A stretch of 64,000 nt of DNA from Methanosarcina horonobensis HB-1 = JCM 15518 (GTDB taxonomy: Archaea; Halobacteriota; Methanosarcinia; Methanosarcinales; Methanosarcinaceae): positions 2,459,036 through 2,523,035 of the forward strand of contig NZ_CP009516.1 of the NCBI RefSeq assembly GCF_000970285.1, given 5' to 3'. Both the position numbers and the translations under genes were made by a program. Below the pieces are notes generated by a model that saw only the letters and a program-made list of their open reading frames with translations, had not been told where the DNA came from and did not search any database. This document shows positions 18,109 through 27,562 of the stretch, in pieces; the first letter of the stretch is position 1, and every line of letters starts with the position of its first letter.

Positions 18109-18651
18109 ATGACAGAACTCGAATCTGAAGGTAAAAAGATCTTGCTTGTTATTGCCCAGGAACAGTTCAGGGATGAAGAATGTTTTATTCCTAAGAAGTT
18201 ATTTGAAGCTACAGGGGCAAAGGTTACGGTTGCGACCGAGTCTGCAAAAACCGCAAAAGGAACACTTGGAGGTACGATCAAGCCTGATATCAGAATCTCC
18301 GAAGTCAGAATTGATGATTATGATGCTATTGTTATTTCCGGAGGACCAGGCTCAAGGAAATACCTGTGGGACAATCAACACCTGCGTGAACTCGTAAAAG
18401 AAGCTGATTCCCTGAAAAAGGTAGTTTCTGCGATCTGTATCTCTCCTGTAGTTCTGGCAAGGGCAGGTATTCTGAAAGGTAAAGAAAGCACTGTTTTTAA
18501 TAGCCCGGATACCGTACATGAACTTGAGGAGCATGGAGCTGTTTATCAGAACAGGGACGTCGTAGTTTCGGGCAGGGTGGTGACAGGACGAGACCCGAAA
18601 AGTGCAGAAGCCTTCGGGAAGGCCGTCCTCAAAGCCCTGAAAAAAGCGTGA
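18109..18651 (+). CDS. DJ-1/PfpI family protein
   Basis: The 180-residue protein has the class I glutamine-amidotransferase-like fold of DJ-1/PfpI. Its elements are ILLVIAQEQFRDEE (first strand and acidic residue), DAIVISGGPGSRKYLW, and the nucleophile elbow VVSAICISPVVLARAG with C110. A later GRVVTGRDPKSAEAFGKAV completes the domain. Members act as proteases, deglycases or chaperones; this one has an isoleucine and serine after the cysteine rather than the usual histidine, so the catalytic class is open. The ATG is preceded by a strong AGGAGGT at optimal spacing. It is a single gene upstream of the SagB-like gene with a 177-base gap. Confidence 0.9.
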   Translation: MTELESEGKKILLVIAQEQFRDEECFIPKKLFEATGAKVTVATESAKTAKGTLGGTIKPDIRISEVRIDDYDAIVISGGPGSRKYLWDNQHLRELVKEADSLKKVVSAICISPVVLARAGILKGKESTVFNSPDTVHELEEHGAVYQNRDVVVSGRVVTGRDPKSAEAFGKAVLKALKKA

Positions 18652-18828
18652 TACCTCAAAATTTGAAAGTTCCATAGAAATCAAATCATGGACTGTAAGT
18701 TTGAGAAATGGATTATAATCATGAATCAAAAAATAAAACGGGATACTGAACTCTGACATTGAGTTCCAGTAATGAAAGTCATAATCCTTACAATGTAAAA
18801 TGTTCGGTAGCAAAGCTGGTGCCCTGTT

Positions 18829-20505
18829 ATGAATGCAGAGTTTGAAGCCGTACTGTCCTATCATCAGGCTAGCAAGCATGGCTTTAAAGCCTATGCTCCA
18901 GGTCCTCGATTCCTTGAAATGGAAATCAAACCAGACCCTTTTCTTAATTATAAAGGAGTTCCGGTTCTAAAACTGGATACCTGGAGTGAAGAAGATATAA
19001 AATCCGAACTTTTTCCTGCCTATGAACAGGCATTTTGTCCGGAGAAACTGGGACCCTCAGGACTGAGCCGAAGTAGCATTTCTCAGCTTTTTTTTGACAG
19101 CTTTGCTCTCTCGGTATGGAAGAAAGCAGGAAGTGCGCAGTGGGCTCTTCGTATCAATCCTTCAAGCGGAAACCTCCACCCGACAGAGGTTTACCTTATT
19201 TCCGATCCGGTTCCAGATCTTCTGGAAAAACCTTCTGTCTGTCATTACGCTCCTCTGCCGCATGCCCTTGAATTAAGAACAGAATTTCCCAGGGAAACCT
19301 GGGAAAAGTTGAGTTCCGGCTTTCCTGAAGGCACATTTTTCATAGGGCTTACTTCAATTTACTGGCGGGTTGCCTGGAAATACGGAGTCCGGGCTTTCAG
19401 GTATGCAAACCATGACCTCGGACATGCTATCGCAGCTCTAACTTTTGCCGCAGCAGGGCTTGGCTGGAAAACAGACCTGCTTATGGATATGGGTTCGGAG
19501 GATATAGCAAAACTTCTGGGCATTTCCGGCAGGGAAGGACCTGAAAAAGAAGAGCCTGCCTGTCTGCTTGCAGTTTATCCTGCAGGAAAAGAATGTCCTT
19601 CTGGAAAGATCTCTTTATCCGCACTTCTCGATTTTGAAAAACTTTCCTGGAATGGTGTTCCTAATCGTTTGAGTCCTGCACATGTAGAATGGGTTGACAT
19701 TGAAAAGGCTGCTTCAGTTACCCGAAAGGAAGAAACCGGGCATTTCTGCGAAAAAAAGTCGGGATTGAAGCCCGAGAGGCGAGTTTCAGGTTTATCCGGG
19801 GCAGCTTCCGGTCATAAAATTCACTCAGGTCTGGAAACTGTTCCTTTGCGCAGCGTAATTCACAGGAGAAGAAGTGCTATTGAAATGAATAACAGTGCTT
19901 ACATGGACGAAGAGAGCTTCTACGGTATACTGCGGAGAACCCTTCCCGATAAAAATCCGGTTTTCAATACGCTTGTTTTTGGGCCATTTGCGCACCTGCT
20001 TCTTTTCGTAAACAGGGTAAAGGGACTTCTTCCGGGTCTTTATATGTTTCTAAGAAAACCCGGAGAAAAGGAGGAGTTCAAAGCCGATTTCAGGTCAGAT
20101 TTTCTGTGGGAAAAGCCTGAAAGCTGTCCATATGATCTTGAACTTTACCTGCTTGTAGAGGAAAACCTGTATGATTTTGCAGCCCAGCTTTCATGTGCGC
20201 AGAGAAAAGCTGCAGATGCCTGTTTTACCGCCTGCATGCTTTCCGAGTTCGAAGAGCCTTTAAAAACATTTGGTTCCTGGATGTATCCTTACCTTTTCTG
20301 GGAGTGCGGAATCCTGGGACAACTCCTTTACCTTGAAGCAGAAGCTCGCGGTTTCAGGGGCTGTGGGATAGGTTGTTTTTTTGATGATCCCCTTCATGAA
20401 ACTCTGGGACTTAAAGGGTTTGAGTACCAGGATCTCTACCACTTTGCAGTGGGCTCACCACTTCAGGAAATTGGTGTTGTGACCTTCCCTGCATACGGGA
20501 AATAA
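18829..20505 (+). CDS. SagB-type nitroreductase with two tandem domains
   Basis: The 558-residue protein holds two nitroreductase-fold halves. The first (about 60-250) has RINPSSGNLHPTEVYLIS and AFRYANHDLGHAIAALTFAA; the second (about 340-550) begins PLRSVIHRRRSAIEMN and ends GCGIGCFFDDPLHETLGLKG. This is the SagB/ThcOx family, whose best-known members are FMN-dependent dehydrogenases that oxidise azolines in thiazole/oxazole-modified peptides. No cyclodehydratase (YcaO) or precursor gene is present here, so the protein is probably one of the stand-alone members with another substrate. The N-terminus YHQASKHGFKAYAPGP is also typical. The ATG has no strong Shine-Dalgarno sequence. Confidence 0.87.
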   Translation: MNAEFEAVLSYHQASKHGFKAYAPGPRFLEMEIKPDPFLNYKGVPVLKLDTWSEEDIKSELFPAYEQAFCPEKLGPSGLSRSSISQLFFDSFALSVWKKAGSAQWALRINPSSGNLHPTEVYLISDPVPDLLEKPSVCHYAPLPHALELRTEFPRETWEKLSSGFPEGTFFIGLTSIYWRVAWKYGVRAFRYANHDLGHAIAALTFAAAGLGWKTDLLMDMGSEDIAKLLGISGREGPEKEEPACLLAVYPAGKECPSGKISLSALLDFEKLSWNGVPNRLSPAHVEWVDIEKAASVTRKEETGHFCEKKSGLKPERRVSGLSGAASGHKIHSGLETVPLRSVIHRRRSAIEMNNSAYMDEESFYGILRRTLPDKNPVFNTLVFGPFAHLLLFVNRVKGLLPGLYMFLRKPGEKEEFKADFRSDFLWEKPESCPYDLELYLLVEENLYDFAAQLSCAQRKAADACFTACMLSEFEEPLKTFGSWMYPYLFWECGILGQLLYLEAEARGFRGCGIGCFFDDPLHETLGLKGFEYQDLYHFAVGSPLQEIGVVTFPAYGK

Positions 20506-20640
20506 CTCTTATGTTTCTTTTTCTGTTTTCTTTTTCTTTTTTCCTTTCTTAAAGCTGTCCTTCCGAAATTCCGGATCATGATGGTCGATTAAGCCATCTT
20601 CCCTTCTTGGTATAAAAGTCCATGATTTCTCTGTTTCTCA

Positions 20641-20928
20641 CGTGCTCTCGCAAAGGCGATTATTACTCTAGCAAAGAAAATTGCAACAATAATATGACAT
20701 CTAATAACAAAGGATGAGATGTACAAAGATGAGATAGGATATGAAAAGGGAGAAGTTCAAAAGAGGAAGATTGTTAAGATTGAAATTTTCTCAGTTGATG
20801 AGCGTATAACAACAATTAGTGGAATAACTGCAATTATGAGGAAAAAAAGGAAGGAATTTCCAATTGACTTCTTTTTCCTATTAAAAAACTCTTTAAACCT
20901 GCTATTTTTCTTTCTTGCCGCTGCCTGA
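20641..20928 (+). pseudogene. IS110-family transposase, C-terminal relic A
   Basis: One frame reads AIITLAKKIATII, a TGA where tryptophan is expected, then HLITKDEMYKDEIGYEKGEV, QKRKIVKIEIFSVDERITTI and onward to a stop at 20926-20928. This matches the C-terminal end of an IS110-type transposase, and the same sequence is found on the opposite strand near 22.8-23.8 kb. The N-terminal part is missing. The relic marks the left border of the NHL gene region, so it is dead but informative about past rearrangement. Confidence 0.65.
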
Positions 20929-21400
20929 GAAACTTTCATATCTCGAGCATTTCCAACTATAACAAGCAAATGATCTATCAATGATTCATAAATCGGAACC
21001 CGAAGTCACTTGTTGATTCACAGGCAGCTGCATCACATTTTTCTGAGGTTACCAATTTGGTTAGACATTTGTTTCAAGTCTCCGATACTTTTTACATAAT
21101 TCACTTCACTCTGATTTGTATTTAGAAAAATATTTCCTAAATAAATGGGACTTTATAAGAAAAATACTCAAATAGAAATATTCATAAACAAAAATAGTAT
21201 CATAAATCTTAATAAATATTTGTTTAACTCTGTTTTTAAAAACAGAGTTAGATATTATGACATGTGTTTGTGAACATATTTTGAAATCTTAGGAATATGA
21301 TTTAAAACTTGTTTTATTTTGTATACAGCTCGACTCAAGAAGTAGATTCAGTTAAATAAGGAAGGATTAAAAGTGAAAGATGAAAAGGAGTAATTAAATA
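20929..21400. other. Intergenic AT-rich region upstream of the NHL gene
   Basis: No gene seen. The stretch includes a 13-bp inverted repeat (AACTCTGTTTTTA / TAAAAACAGAGTT, 21225-21250) that could form a hairpin. An AAAAGGAG ribosome binding site precedes the next ATG. Confidence 0.5.
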
Positions 21401-22603
21401 ATGAAGTATCAAAACGTTAATATGTTCAGAATAACTTCAATCTGCTTGACTATCCTTTTTTTTGGATTAATGAGTGCTTCTATTACGCATGCTGGAACAT
21501 ACTTGTTTATTACTGAATTTGGTTCTCAGGGCAGTGGTGATGGACAATTTAGTAATCCAACTGCTGTTACTTTAGATTCTTTTGATAATATTTATGTTGC
21601 TGATAGTGGCAATGATCGTATTCTGAAATTTGACAGTAATGGTGTAGTCATTACCCAATTTGGTTCTAAGGGCAGCGATGATGGGCAATTTAATAATCCA
21701 ACTGGTATTGCTGTAGATTCTTCGGGTAATATTTATGTTGCTGATCAAGGTAATAATCGCATTCAGAAGTTAAGTAGCACAGGTGAATACATTACCCAAT
21801 GGGGTTCTTATGTTATAGGCGACGGAACGAGTTTAAATCCGTTTAGTGTTGCTGTAGATTCTTCGGGCAATGTTTATGTATCGGATACATACTACGCTAA
21901 TAATCGTATTTTGAAATTTAACAGCACCGGATATTGTCTGACACAGTGGGGTTCTAACGGAAAAAGCAACGAACAATTTAGAAATCCAACTGGTGTTGCT
22001 GTAGATTCTTTTGATAATATTTATGTTGCCGATAAAGATAATAATCGCATTCTGAAATTTGACAGCAACGGTAATTACCTTAAACAAGTAGGTTCTCAGG
22101 GCAGCGGCGATGGGGAACTATTTTATCCAGCAAATGTTGCTTTAGATTCTTCGGGCAATATTTATGTTGCCGATACTTATAATGGTCGCATTCAGAAATT
22201 TGATAGCAACGGCACTTATCTTAAACAATGGGGTTCTTATGGTAGCAATGCTGGACAATTTAAAAATCCTTTAGGTATAGCTGTGAGTTCTTCGGGTAAT
22301 GTTTATGTTGCAGATACGGGAAATAATCGCATTCAAGTGTTTGCCTTACCGCCATCCCTAGAAGAGACACCTACCAAGAATTCTAAAAAAGGAGTAACTG
22401 AAGAAGGAGTAACTGAAGAAGGAGTAACTGAAGAAGGAGTAACTGAAGAAGGAGCAACTGAAGAAGGAAAAAATATATATGAAAGGTGGATTGTAGAGAG
22501 AATAACTGTAAATAAAGAAACACTCGGTATAGTTGGATTAATAGGTTTGGTTGGAAGTATCATTACAATTTACGATTATTTAAAGAAGAAAGGAAAAATG
22601 TAA
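21401..22603 (+). CDS. NHL-repeat surface protein with C-terminal membrane anchor
   Basis: The 400-residue protein has a signal peptide (hydrophobic ICLTILFFGLMSASITHA, about 14-31). About six NHL repeats follow, each with the pattern NIYVADxGNNRIxKFDSNG and FGSxGSGDGQFxNPTGVAVD. Next comes a tandem linker of five VTEEG/ATEEG units encoded by 15-bp DNA repeats (about 22391-22465). A C-terminal transmembrane helix (LGIVGLIGLVGSIITIYDYL) and a KKKGKM tail close the protein. A six-blade beta-propeller displayed outside the cell is expected, acting in binding rather than catalysis. The gene is AT-rich, sits between two facing IS110 relics, and is probably an acquired cargo. An AAAAGGAG ribosome binding site lies before the ATG. 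Confidence 0.88.
   Translation: MKYQNVNMFRITSICLTILFFGLMSASITHAGTYLFITEFGSQGSGDGQFSNPTAVTLDSFDNIYVADSGNDRILKFDSNGVVITQFGSKGSDDGQFNNPTGIAVDSSGNIYVADQGNNRIQKLSSTGEYITQWGSYVIGDGTSLNPFSVAVDSSGNVYVSDTYYANNRILKFNSTGYCLTQWGSNGKSNEQFRNPTGVAVDSFDNIYVADKDNNRILKFDSNGNYLKQVGSQGSGDGELFYPANVALDSSGNIYVADTYNGRIQKFDSNGTYLKQWGSYGSNAGQFKNPLGIAVSSSGNVYVADTGNNRIQVFALPPSLEETPTKNSKKGVTEEGVTEEGVTEEGVTEEGATEEGKNIYERWIVERITVNKETLGIVGLIGLVGSIITIYDYLKKKGKM
22391..22465 (+). repeat. 15-bp tandem repeat inside the NHL gene
   Basis: The unit GGAGTAACTGAAGAA (one variant with GCA) repeats five times in frame and encodes the VTEEG linker. It is likely to vary in copy number between strains. Confidence 0.9.
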
Positions 22604-22817
22604 GGAAATTATTTAACTCAAAAAAATATATTTGACCATTTAATTCGAGTTTCAACATAATTCGAGTTTCAACAGGCAACTTTTATGAGATCATTTTTTT
22701 CATTAATTGTTGGCTATTGATCTTGTTTTTTATTATTTGGCATGAAAGTACGTAATTATTTATTTCTCATTTACTTCCTTCCTTTTTTCCATAATTGCAA
22801 TTATTCCATTAATTATT

Positions 22818-23675
22818 GAGCCTATCCCAAAAGTAATATTATGCTGAAATTATAAATATAGTTATATGTCATTCCATGAAATCGATGACGTTCTATGGGA
22901 ATCAATAGAGCCTTATCTTCCTCCTCAGAAACCACATACAGGAAGACCACGTGCAAATATGAGGAAGTTAATGAATGGTATTTTGTACGTTGTTATGACA
23001 GGTTGTACATGGAAAGATGTTCCTCGCCGCTATGGTTCTAAATCAACCGTTCATAGATTCCACCTCTACCTCTGTGAACATGGAATTTATCAGGAAATCT
23101 TTAATGAACTTTTAAACAAAGGTTATGATTTGAAGAAAATAGATCTCTCTCATTGTTTTACTGATACAAAGGATATTCCGACTAAAAAAGGGGGAATATC
23201 GGCTACGACGGTCATAAAAAAGTAAAAGGAATAAAATTAAGCGTTTTAGTAGACTTACAGGGTCTACCTCTCTCTATAATTGTTGTTCCCGCAAATGAGA
23301 ATGATTCAACACTTTATATACCTACACTTAAAAATTTCAAGATAAAAAGACCTGTAGGAAGGCCTGTTAACAGGCCTTCAAAAGTAACAGCTGATGGAAT
23401 GTATGATACAGCTAAAATTAGAAAATATAACAGAAAAAGAGGAATAAAGTCCAATATACCAGTAAATAAAAGAAATAGGAAGAAAAAGAAGATAGGAAGA
23501 CCAATAAAGGTAGATCAGAAAGAATACAAAATGAAAAGTATAGTAGAAAGGTTCTTTAGCTGGATAGAGTCATGTAAGAAAGTATTTCCAAGATATGAAA
23601 TAAAAGAGGAATCATATCTAGGAGTCGTAATGGTAGCAGCAGTAATTAGATTAAATGAAGTTTTGGGATAGGCTC
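22818..23675 (+). mobile_element. IS5-family insertion sequence, 858 bp
   Basis: The element has perfect 15-bp terminal inverted repeats (GAGCCTATCCCAAAA at 22818-22832 and TTTTGGGATAGGCTC at 23661-23675). The 3-bp sequence ATT directly flanks both sides as a target duplication. It lies inside IS110 relic B, and the relic reads continuously when the element and one ATT are removed, which confirms the ends. It encodes a transposase in two overlapping frames. Confidence 0.93.
22866..23671 (+). CDS. IS5-family transposase, two frames joined at an A6G5 run
   Basis: Frame 1 (22866-23225, 119 aa) starts MSFHEIDDVLWESIEPYLPP and carries the DUF4096-like N-terminal domain, GRPRANMRKLMNGILYVV and the first catalytic aspartate region (KIDLSHCFTD). 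Frame 2 takes over in the -1 frame at about 23192-23205 (AAAAAAGGGGG) and reads NIGYDGHKKVKGIKLSVLVD through the second aspartate (TADGMYDT) and the catalytic glutamate (VERFFSWIE) to TAG at 23669-23671. All DDE residues are present, and the frame switch sits exactly on a slippery homopolymer. Programmed -1 frameshifting, known in parts of the IS5 family, is therefore as likely as a disabling mutation. Confidence 0.82.
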
Positions 23676-24426
23676 ATTGTTATCTTTTTATCAACCGAGA
23701 ATATCTCTGTCTCCACAATCTTCCTCTTTTTAATTACTCCTTTTTCATATCCTGTTCATCTTCGTACATCTCATCATTTTTGATAAGATTCCATATTATC
23801 GTTGCAATTTTCCTTGATACAAAACTGACAGCAAAGTTTTCATTTTTCCTTTATTCTTTTGATAAGCATAATTGAAAATTTCTCTTTTCAGAAGCTCAAT
23901 TTCATCATCTAACTGTTTTATAAGGTTCAAGCATATCTGAAACCTGATTGCAGTACTCTGGGATATTTCTCCTCCTAGAATTTCTCTTATCTGAACACTT
24001 TTTTCCGAAAATTTGGAGAAAGCGACTCTATAATCTAATCAACATTTTTACCTGAAGAGATTTCTGCTATAATTGCTCTCCCATTTTTTTCCAAAAATGT
24101 CAGTAAGTACATCACCTAGATATAACTGAATGTCTAAACCACAAGATTTGTTTATTTCTCCTTCCAATTTAGATTACTCCATCATTTCAAGGACAGTAGA
24201 ATTACCTCAAAGGCAATTTGGCATCCATGATAAAAGTCACACTCAGGTATTCGACGGCAATTTAAAGGTTAGTTTTTTCACGGTTTCGGAGAACCAAAGA
24301 AAAGACAACCTTCCTGTCCAATGTAATGATGGAGTGAATTATCAAAAAAGGTAAAGAAAAAAGACTTTCATTTTTTGGGCTTGTTATTTGAAGAATATCA
24401 TGTACGTTTTTGTACAGATAAGGTGT

Positions 24427-25737
24427 TTATTTTATAGGAGCCTCAGTAATCTGTTTGACCATCACTTTGTCTATTCGATTGCCGTCCATATCAACCACCT
24501 CATAGCGCAGTCCTCTAAGTTCGATATGATCTCCTGTTTTAGGAATCCGCTGCAGGATAAACATGATCAGTCCGGCAATAGTTCTGTAATATCCCTGCTC
24601 TTCCCCTGGGAATGAATCCACGGATAAAGCATCCTTCAATTTATCTATAGGCGTATCCCCGTCAATAAGCCAGGAGCCATCCTCCAGACTGACAACCTGC
24701 GCTTCTACCGGCTCTCCAAGGGAATGGACATCTCCCACTATGGCCTCAAGTATGTCGTGAAGGGTAATAATGCCCTGAATACTCCCATATTCATCTGTAA
24801 TCAGGGCAATATGCACGCCGGTTTCCTTGAATGACTCCAGGAGTTTAAGAATCGTCATAGCTTCAGGTGCAAAGAGAGGTTTTGTAATTGAGGCTCTTAT
24901 ATCAACTGTACCGCTTTCCACAAGCTTTGCGAGGATATCTTTTACGGACACCATACCGACAACGTCATTCATATCCCGTTCGTATACCGGAAAATTGGAT
25001 CTGCCGCTTTCAATCATCTTCCGAAGGTTCTCATCGACCGGTTCGTCCAGGTCGAGCGCTATAATATCAGTGCGATGAGTCATCAAAGATTCAACCCTGC
25101 GGTCACCAATATCAAAAACACCTTCTATCATACTCAACTCTGCTCTCTCAAACACTCCGGCCTTGGTTCCTTCCTCAAGCATAATTTTGATTTCCTCTTC
25201 TGTTACCGGTGGCCCGGTCATCTTTCTGACCCTCATTAGCCGTAGCACTGTCTCGGTAGAGTGACTTAGAATAAGTACCAGCGGTTTTGCTATGAGAGAA
25301 AGAAAGAACATAGGTTTTGCAATATGGGAAGCAATTGCTTCCGCATTATTTAGAGCAAGCCGCTTTGGAACAAGTTCCCCAAAGACTAAGGTGAGATAAG
25401 TGATTGCGAGTACTACAAGGGTAATGCTGATCGTATCACTGTATGGAGCAAGAGCAGGAAATTCACGTAGATAAGTGGCGAGTCCTCCTGCCATCGTGGC
25501 TCCCCCGAATGCACCGGCAAAAATGCCAACCATGGTGATTCCGATCTGAATCGTAGAGAGGAACGGAGTGGGTTCATTAGCGAGTTTAAGCGCGGTGGCC
25601 GCCCGTTTATCTCCTTCTTCCGCTCGCTGCCTGAGACGGGTTTTCTTGGCTGAAACAAGGGCAAATTCCGACAAGGAAAAGATGCCGTTGAGTACTATAA
25701 GAATGAGGATAACCATTACTTCAAAGAAAGAAGGCAT
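24427..25737 (-). CDS. CNNM/CBS/CorC-domain membrane protein (HlyC/CorC family)
   Basis: The 436-residue protein starts with a CNNM (DUF21) membrane domain of about four helices (residues 1-190, MVILILIVLNGIFSLSEFAL). Two CBS domains follow (about 205-335, with RRVESLMTHRTDIIALDLDE and EYGSIQGIITLHDILEAIVG), then a C-terminal CorC/transporter-associated domain (about 345-425, SWLIDGDTPIDKLKDAL). Proteins of this design export or regulate magnesium and cobalt or sodium; the old name hemolysin is misleading. A second CNNM protein is encoded just upstream on the same strand, with a 131-bp MITE between them, so they may once have been one operon. Confidence 0.92.
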   Translation of the reverse strand: MPSFFEVMVILILIVLNGIFSLSEFALVSAKKTRLRQRAEEGDKRAATALKLANEPTPFLSTIQIGITMVGIFAGAFGGATMAGGLATYLREFPALAPYSDTISITLVVLAITYLTLVFGELVPKRLALNNAEAIASHIAKPMFFLSLIAKPLVLILSHSTETVLRLMRVRKMTGPPVTEEEIKIMLEEGTKAGVFERAELSMIEGVFDIGDRRVESLMTHRTDIIALDLDEPVDENLRKMIESGRSNFPVYERDMNDVVGMVSVKDILAKLVESGTVDIRASITKPLFAPEAMTILKLLESFKETGVHIALITDEYGSIQGIITLHDILEAIVGDVHSLGEPVEAQVVSLEDGSWLIDGDTPIDKLKDALSVDSFPGEEQGYYRTIAGLIMFILQRIPKTGDHIELRGLRYEVVDMDGNRIDKVMVKQITEAPIK

Positions 25738-25818
25738 TTTTCAGGTATTGGACGGACTATAATTTAAACCTATAGTCTTCAGTGACAAACCTGTTTGTAT
25801 CCAAAGACAATACACTAA

Positions 25819-25949
25819 GAGCCTATCCGAAAAGTCAGTAATGCATGTTGAAAAGTCACAATCGGCATATAATATCAGAGTGTTTTTTCCGGTTTTGCAT
25901 ATTGCAGATGATAAAAGTTATAGCAGGTAACCACTTTTCGGATAGGCTC
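25819..25949. mobile_element. 131-bp MITE with IS5-type termini
   Basis: Perfect 17-bp terminal inverted repeats (GAGCCTATCCGAAAAGT at 25819-25835 and ACTTTTCGGATAGGCTC at 25933-25949) enclose about 97 bp of non-coding DNA. TAA is present on both outer flanks as a 3-bp target duplication. The termini differ at only one of the first 15 positions from those of the IS at 22818-23675, so a related IS5-family transposase could mobilise it. Confidence 0.9.
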
Positions 25950-26020
25950 TAAATGTTGCCTTTTACCTGGATTTGTTGCCTTTTACCTGGATTTATGTTA
26001 TCTCTTTTTATTTCTTTCTT

Positions 26021-27142
26021 TTATTTCTTTCCCTGTTCTATGTTTTCCTTTCTTCTTTCTCTCCTGAAAGTTGGCCTCCTGACAAACCCTGGCTGCCTTG
26101 GAGGAGGTACTTCGCACCCTGAGCCCACGTCGCATTCGATAACGATTCCGCGGAGCAGACGTCCCAGAATATCCGATCCTGTTACTATACGCTTTTCTTC
26201 GCCCCAGTAAAGAATAAGGTCCTGGTCAATCACATCATCTTCCGGATACTGCGGATATACCTTGAACTGCCGGATTACTTTCTCAAGCCTGGTTTTAGAA
26301 GATTTTACCACTACAGGAAAATGGCAGTAAGAGAGCGGAATGAAAGGCCCTTTTTTATAGACCGCATCCCTCAGGAAACCATCGGCATCAAGTACCATTA
26401 CAGGCTCATCCGCAGGGTTGGTAATAATTACCCATTTTTTTCCGGATGCTTCAATCTTCTGCAGAAAAGGATCGGAAGGTTCCCTTTTAAACAGAGGAAA
26501 AACGGGACGGTTATTTTCTACGGGAAGAGAAATGATACTTCTCTGGTCTATTATGGAGCCTTCATCGGAAATGCTGACATCGTCTATGGAAAGAAAGTTC
26601 AGTGCTCCTATCCCTTCAAAAGTGCCTATATCGGTCTTCCCGGACTCGATATGTTTTTCGAGCATAATTCTCATTGCCTGTTCTCTGAAGAGCTCAAGTT
26701 TTTCCCTGCCCAGCCACCAGTCAAGAATAAGGGCTGTCGGCTTTGCCACCGGATAAAGCAGCATCTGGTAAAAGCGAACGAGAGGAGTCAGCTTTGCCCC
26801 AAGAGCAAGTGCGTTCCTCGAAAAATAAGCCTGAGGTGCAATCTCTCCGAAACAGGTAATACCAAAGGTAGAGAAGAGAAAAGCCGAGGTTCCTGCCATT
26901 ACGGAATCCGTAAGCAGAGCAATAAGGACATTTATTCCTACGTTTCCCCAGAGCATGGTCGTAAGCAGGAAATTTGAGTCACGCCGGATCTGAAGGATTT
27001 TAATTGCATTTTTGTTGTTTGCTTCGGCTTCAATCTCAAGCCTCAGCCTACCAAGGCCAAAGATACCGATTGTCAGCCCTGAAAAAATAGCAGATTGCGT
27101 CAGGCAAAGTGCAATCAGTATCCAGGTAATGATTTCATTCAT
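26021..27142 (-). CDS. CNNM-domain (DUF21) membrane protein
   Basis: The 373-residue protein has an N-terminal CNNM domain with about four hydrophobic helices (MNEIITWILIALCLTQSAIF; SGLTIGIFGLGRLRLEIEAE; CFGEIAPQAYFSRNALALGA). The soluble half is a degenerate CBS pair (PVENNRPVFPLFKREPSD, VLDADGFLRDAVYKKGPFI). No CorC C-terminal domain is present; the tail is instead basic and proline-rich (CEVPPPRQPGFVRRPTFRRE). It is likely an ion transporter or regulator related to CNNM/CorC, similar in role to the neighbouring gene. Start at the first ATG; no clear Shine-Dalgarno sequence. Confidence 0.88.
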   Translation of the reverse strand: MNEIITWILIALCLTQSAIFSGLTIGIFGLGRLRLEIEAEANNKNAIKILQIRRDSNFLLTTMLWGNVGINVLIALLTDSVMAGTSAFLFSTFGITCFGEIAPQAYFSRNALALGAKLTPLVRFYQMLLYPVAKPTALILDWWLGREKLELFREQAMRIMLEKHIESGKTDIGTFEGIGALNFLSIDDVSISDEGSIIDQRSIISLPVENNRPVFPLFKREPSDPFLQKIEASGKKWVIITNPADEPVMVLDADGFLRDAVYKKGPFIPLSYCHFPVVVKSSKTRLEKVIRQFKVYPQYPEDDVIDQDLILYWGEEKRIVTGSDILGRLLRGIVIECDVGSGCEVPPPRQPGFVRRPTFRRERRKENIEQGKK

Positions 27143-27562
27143 TGTGAGTCTATAACCTCTATAATATCTGTATAAACCTAGTCGAATCCCTTTATCAGTT
27201 GATCTCTTATAAACTTAATCTCATTACCTCAGACTTATATCTGATTACCCTGCTTTTGTAGGTTAACTTTATCTTTTATTCGTTTTTGTTTTCTTATAAA
27301 CTATTGATTTCAGAATTATATATTGACTTCAGGATTCTGTTATCTTTCTAGCTTTTTAAAATTCACTCTCCTTTTACAAGAAAAGTTTTAATCTGCCCTT
27401 AAAGTAAGTTATTTATTACAATTTATAACTTAACTTGTTTTTCTCACTTTGATCAATTTGTCTGATTTTGCCTTAGGAAGTTTTTGGCCCCTGAAGAAAG
27501 GAGAAGATAACTTAGAAAACTACTAATAATTTAAAGAAGCTTAAAAAAAAGGTGCTTTAAAT
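27143..27562. other. Intergenic AT-rich region upstream of the radical SAM gene
   Basis: No small Cys-rich or other coding frame was found here. The stretch is T-rich on the left (possible terminators). AAAAGGTGC precedes the radical SAM ATG by about ten bases. Confidence 0.5.

Larger units (their letters stand above)
22765..24160 (-). pseudogene. IS110-family transposase relic B, interrupted by an IS5-type element
   Basis: Reading the minus strand from 24158, fragments appear in order: EINKSCGLDI (N-terminal DEDD start, then frameshift); LTDIFGK and IIESLSPNFRKK; QIREILGGEISQSTAIRFQI; CLNLIKQLDDEIELLKREIF; KIATIIWNLIKNDEMYEDE. After an IS5-type insertion at 22818-23675, the same gene continues as INGIIAIMEKRKE. 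Several frameshifts and stops make it inactive. The C-terminal part matches relic A at 20.6 kb in inverted orientation. Removing the insertion and one ATT copy restores an intact junction. Confidence 0.7.
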
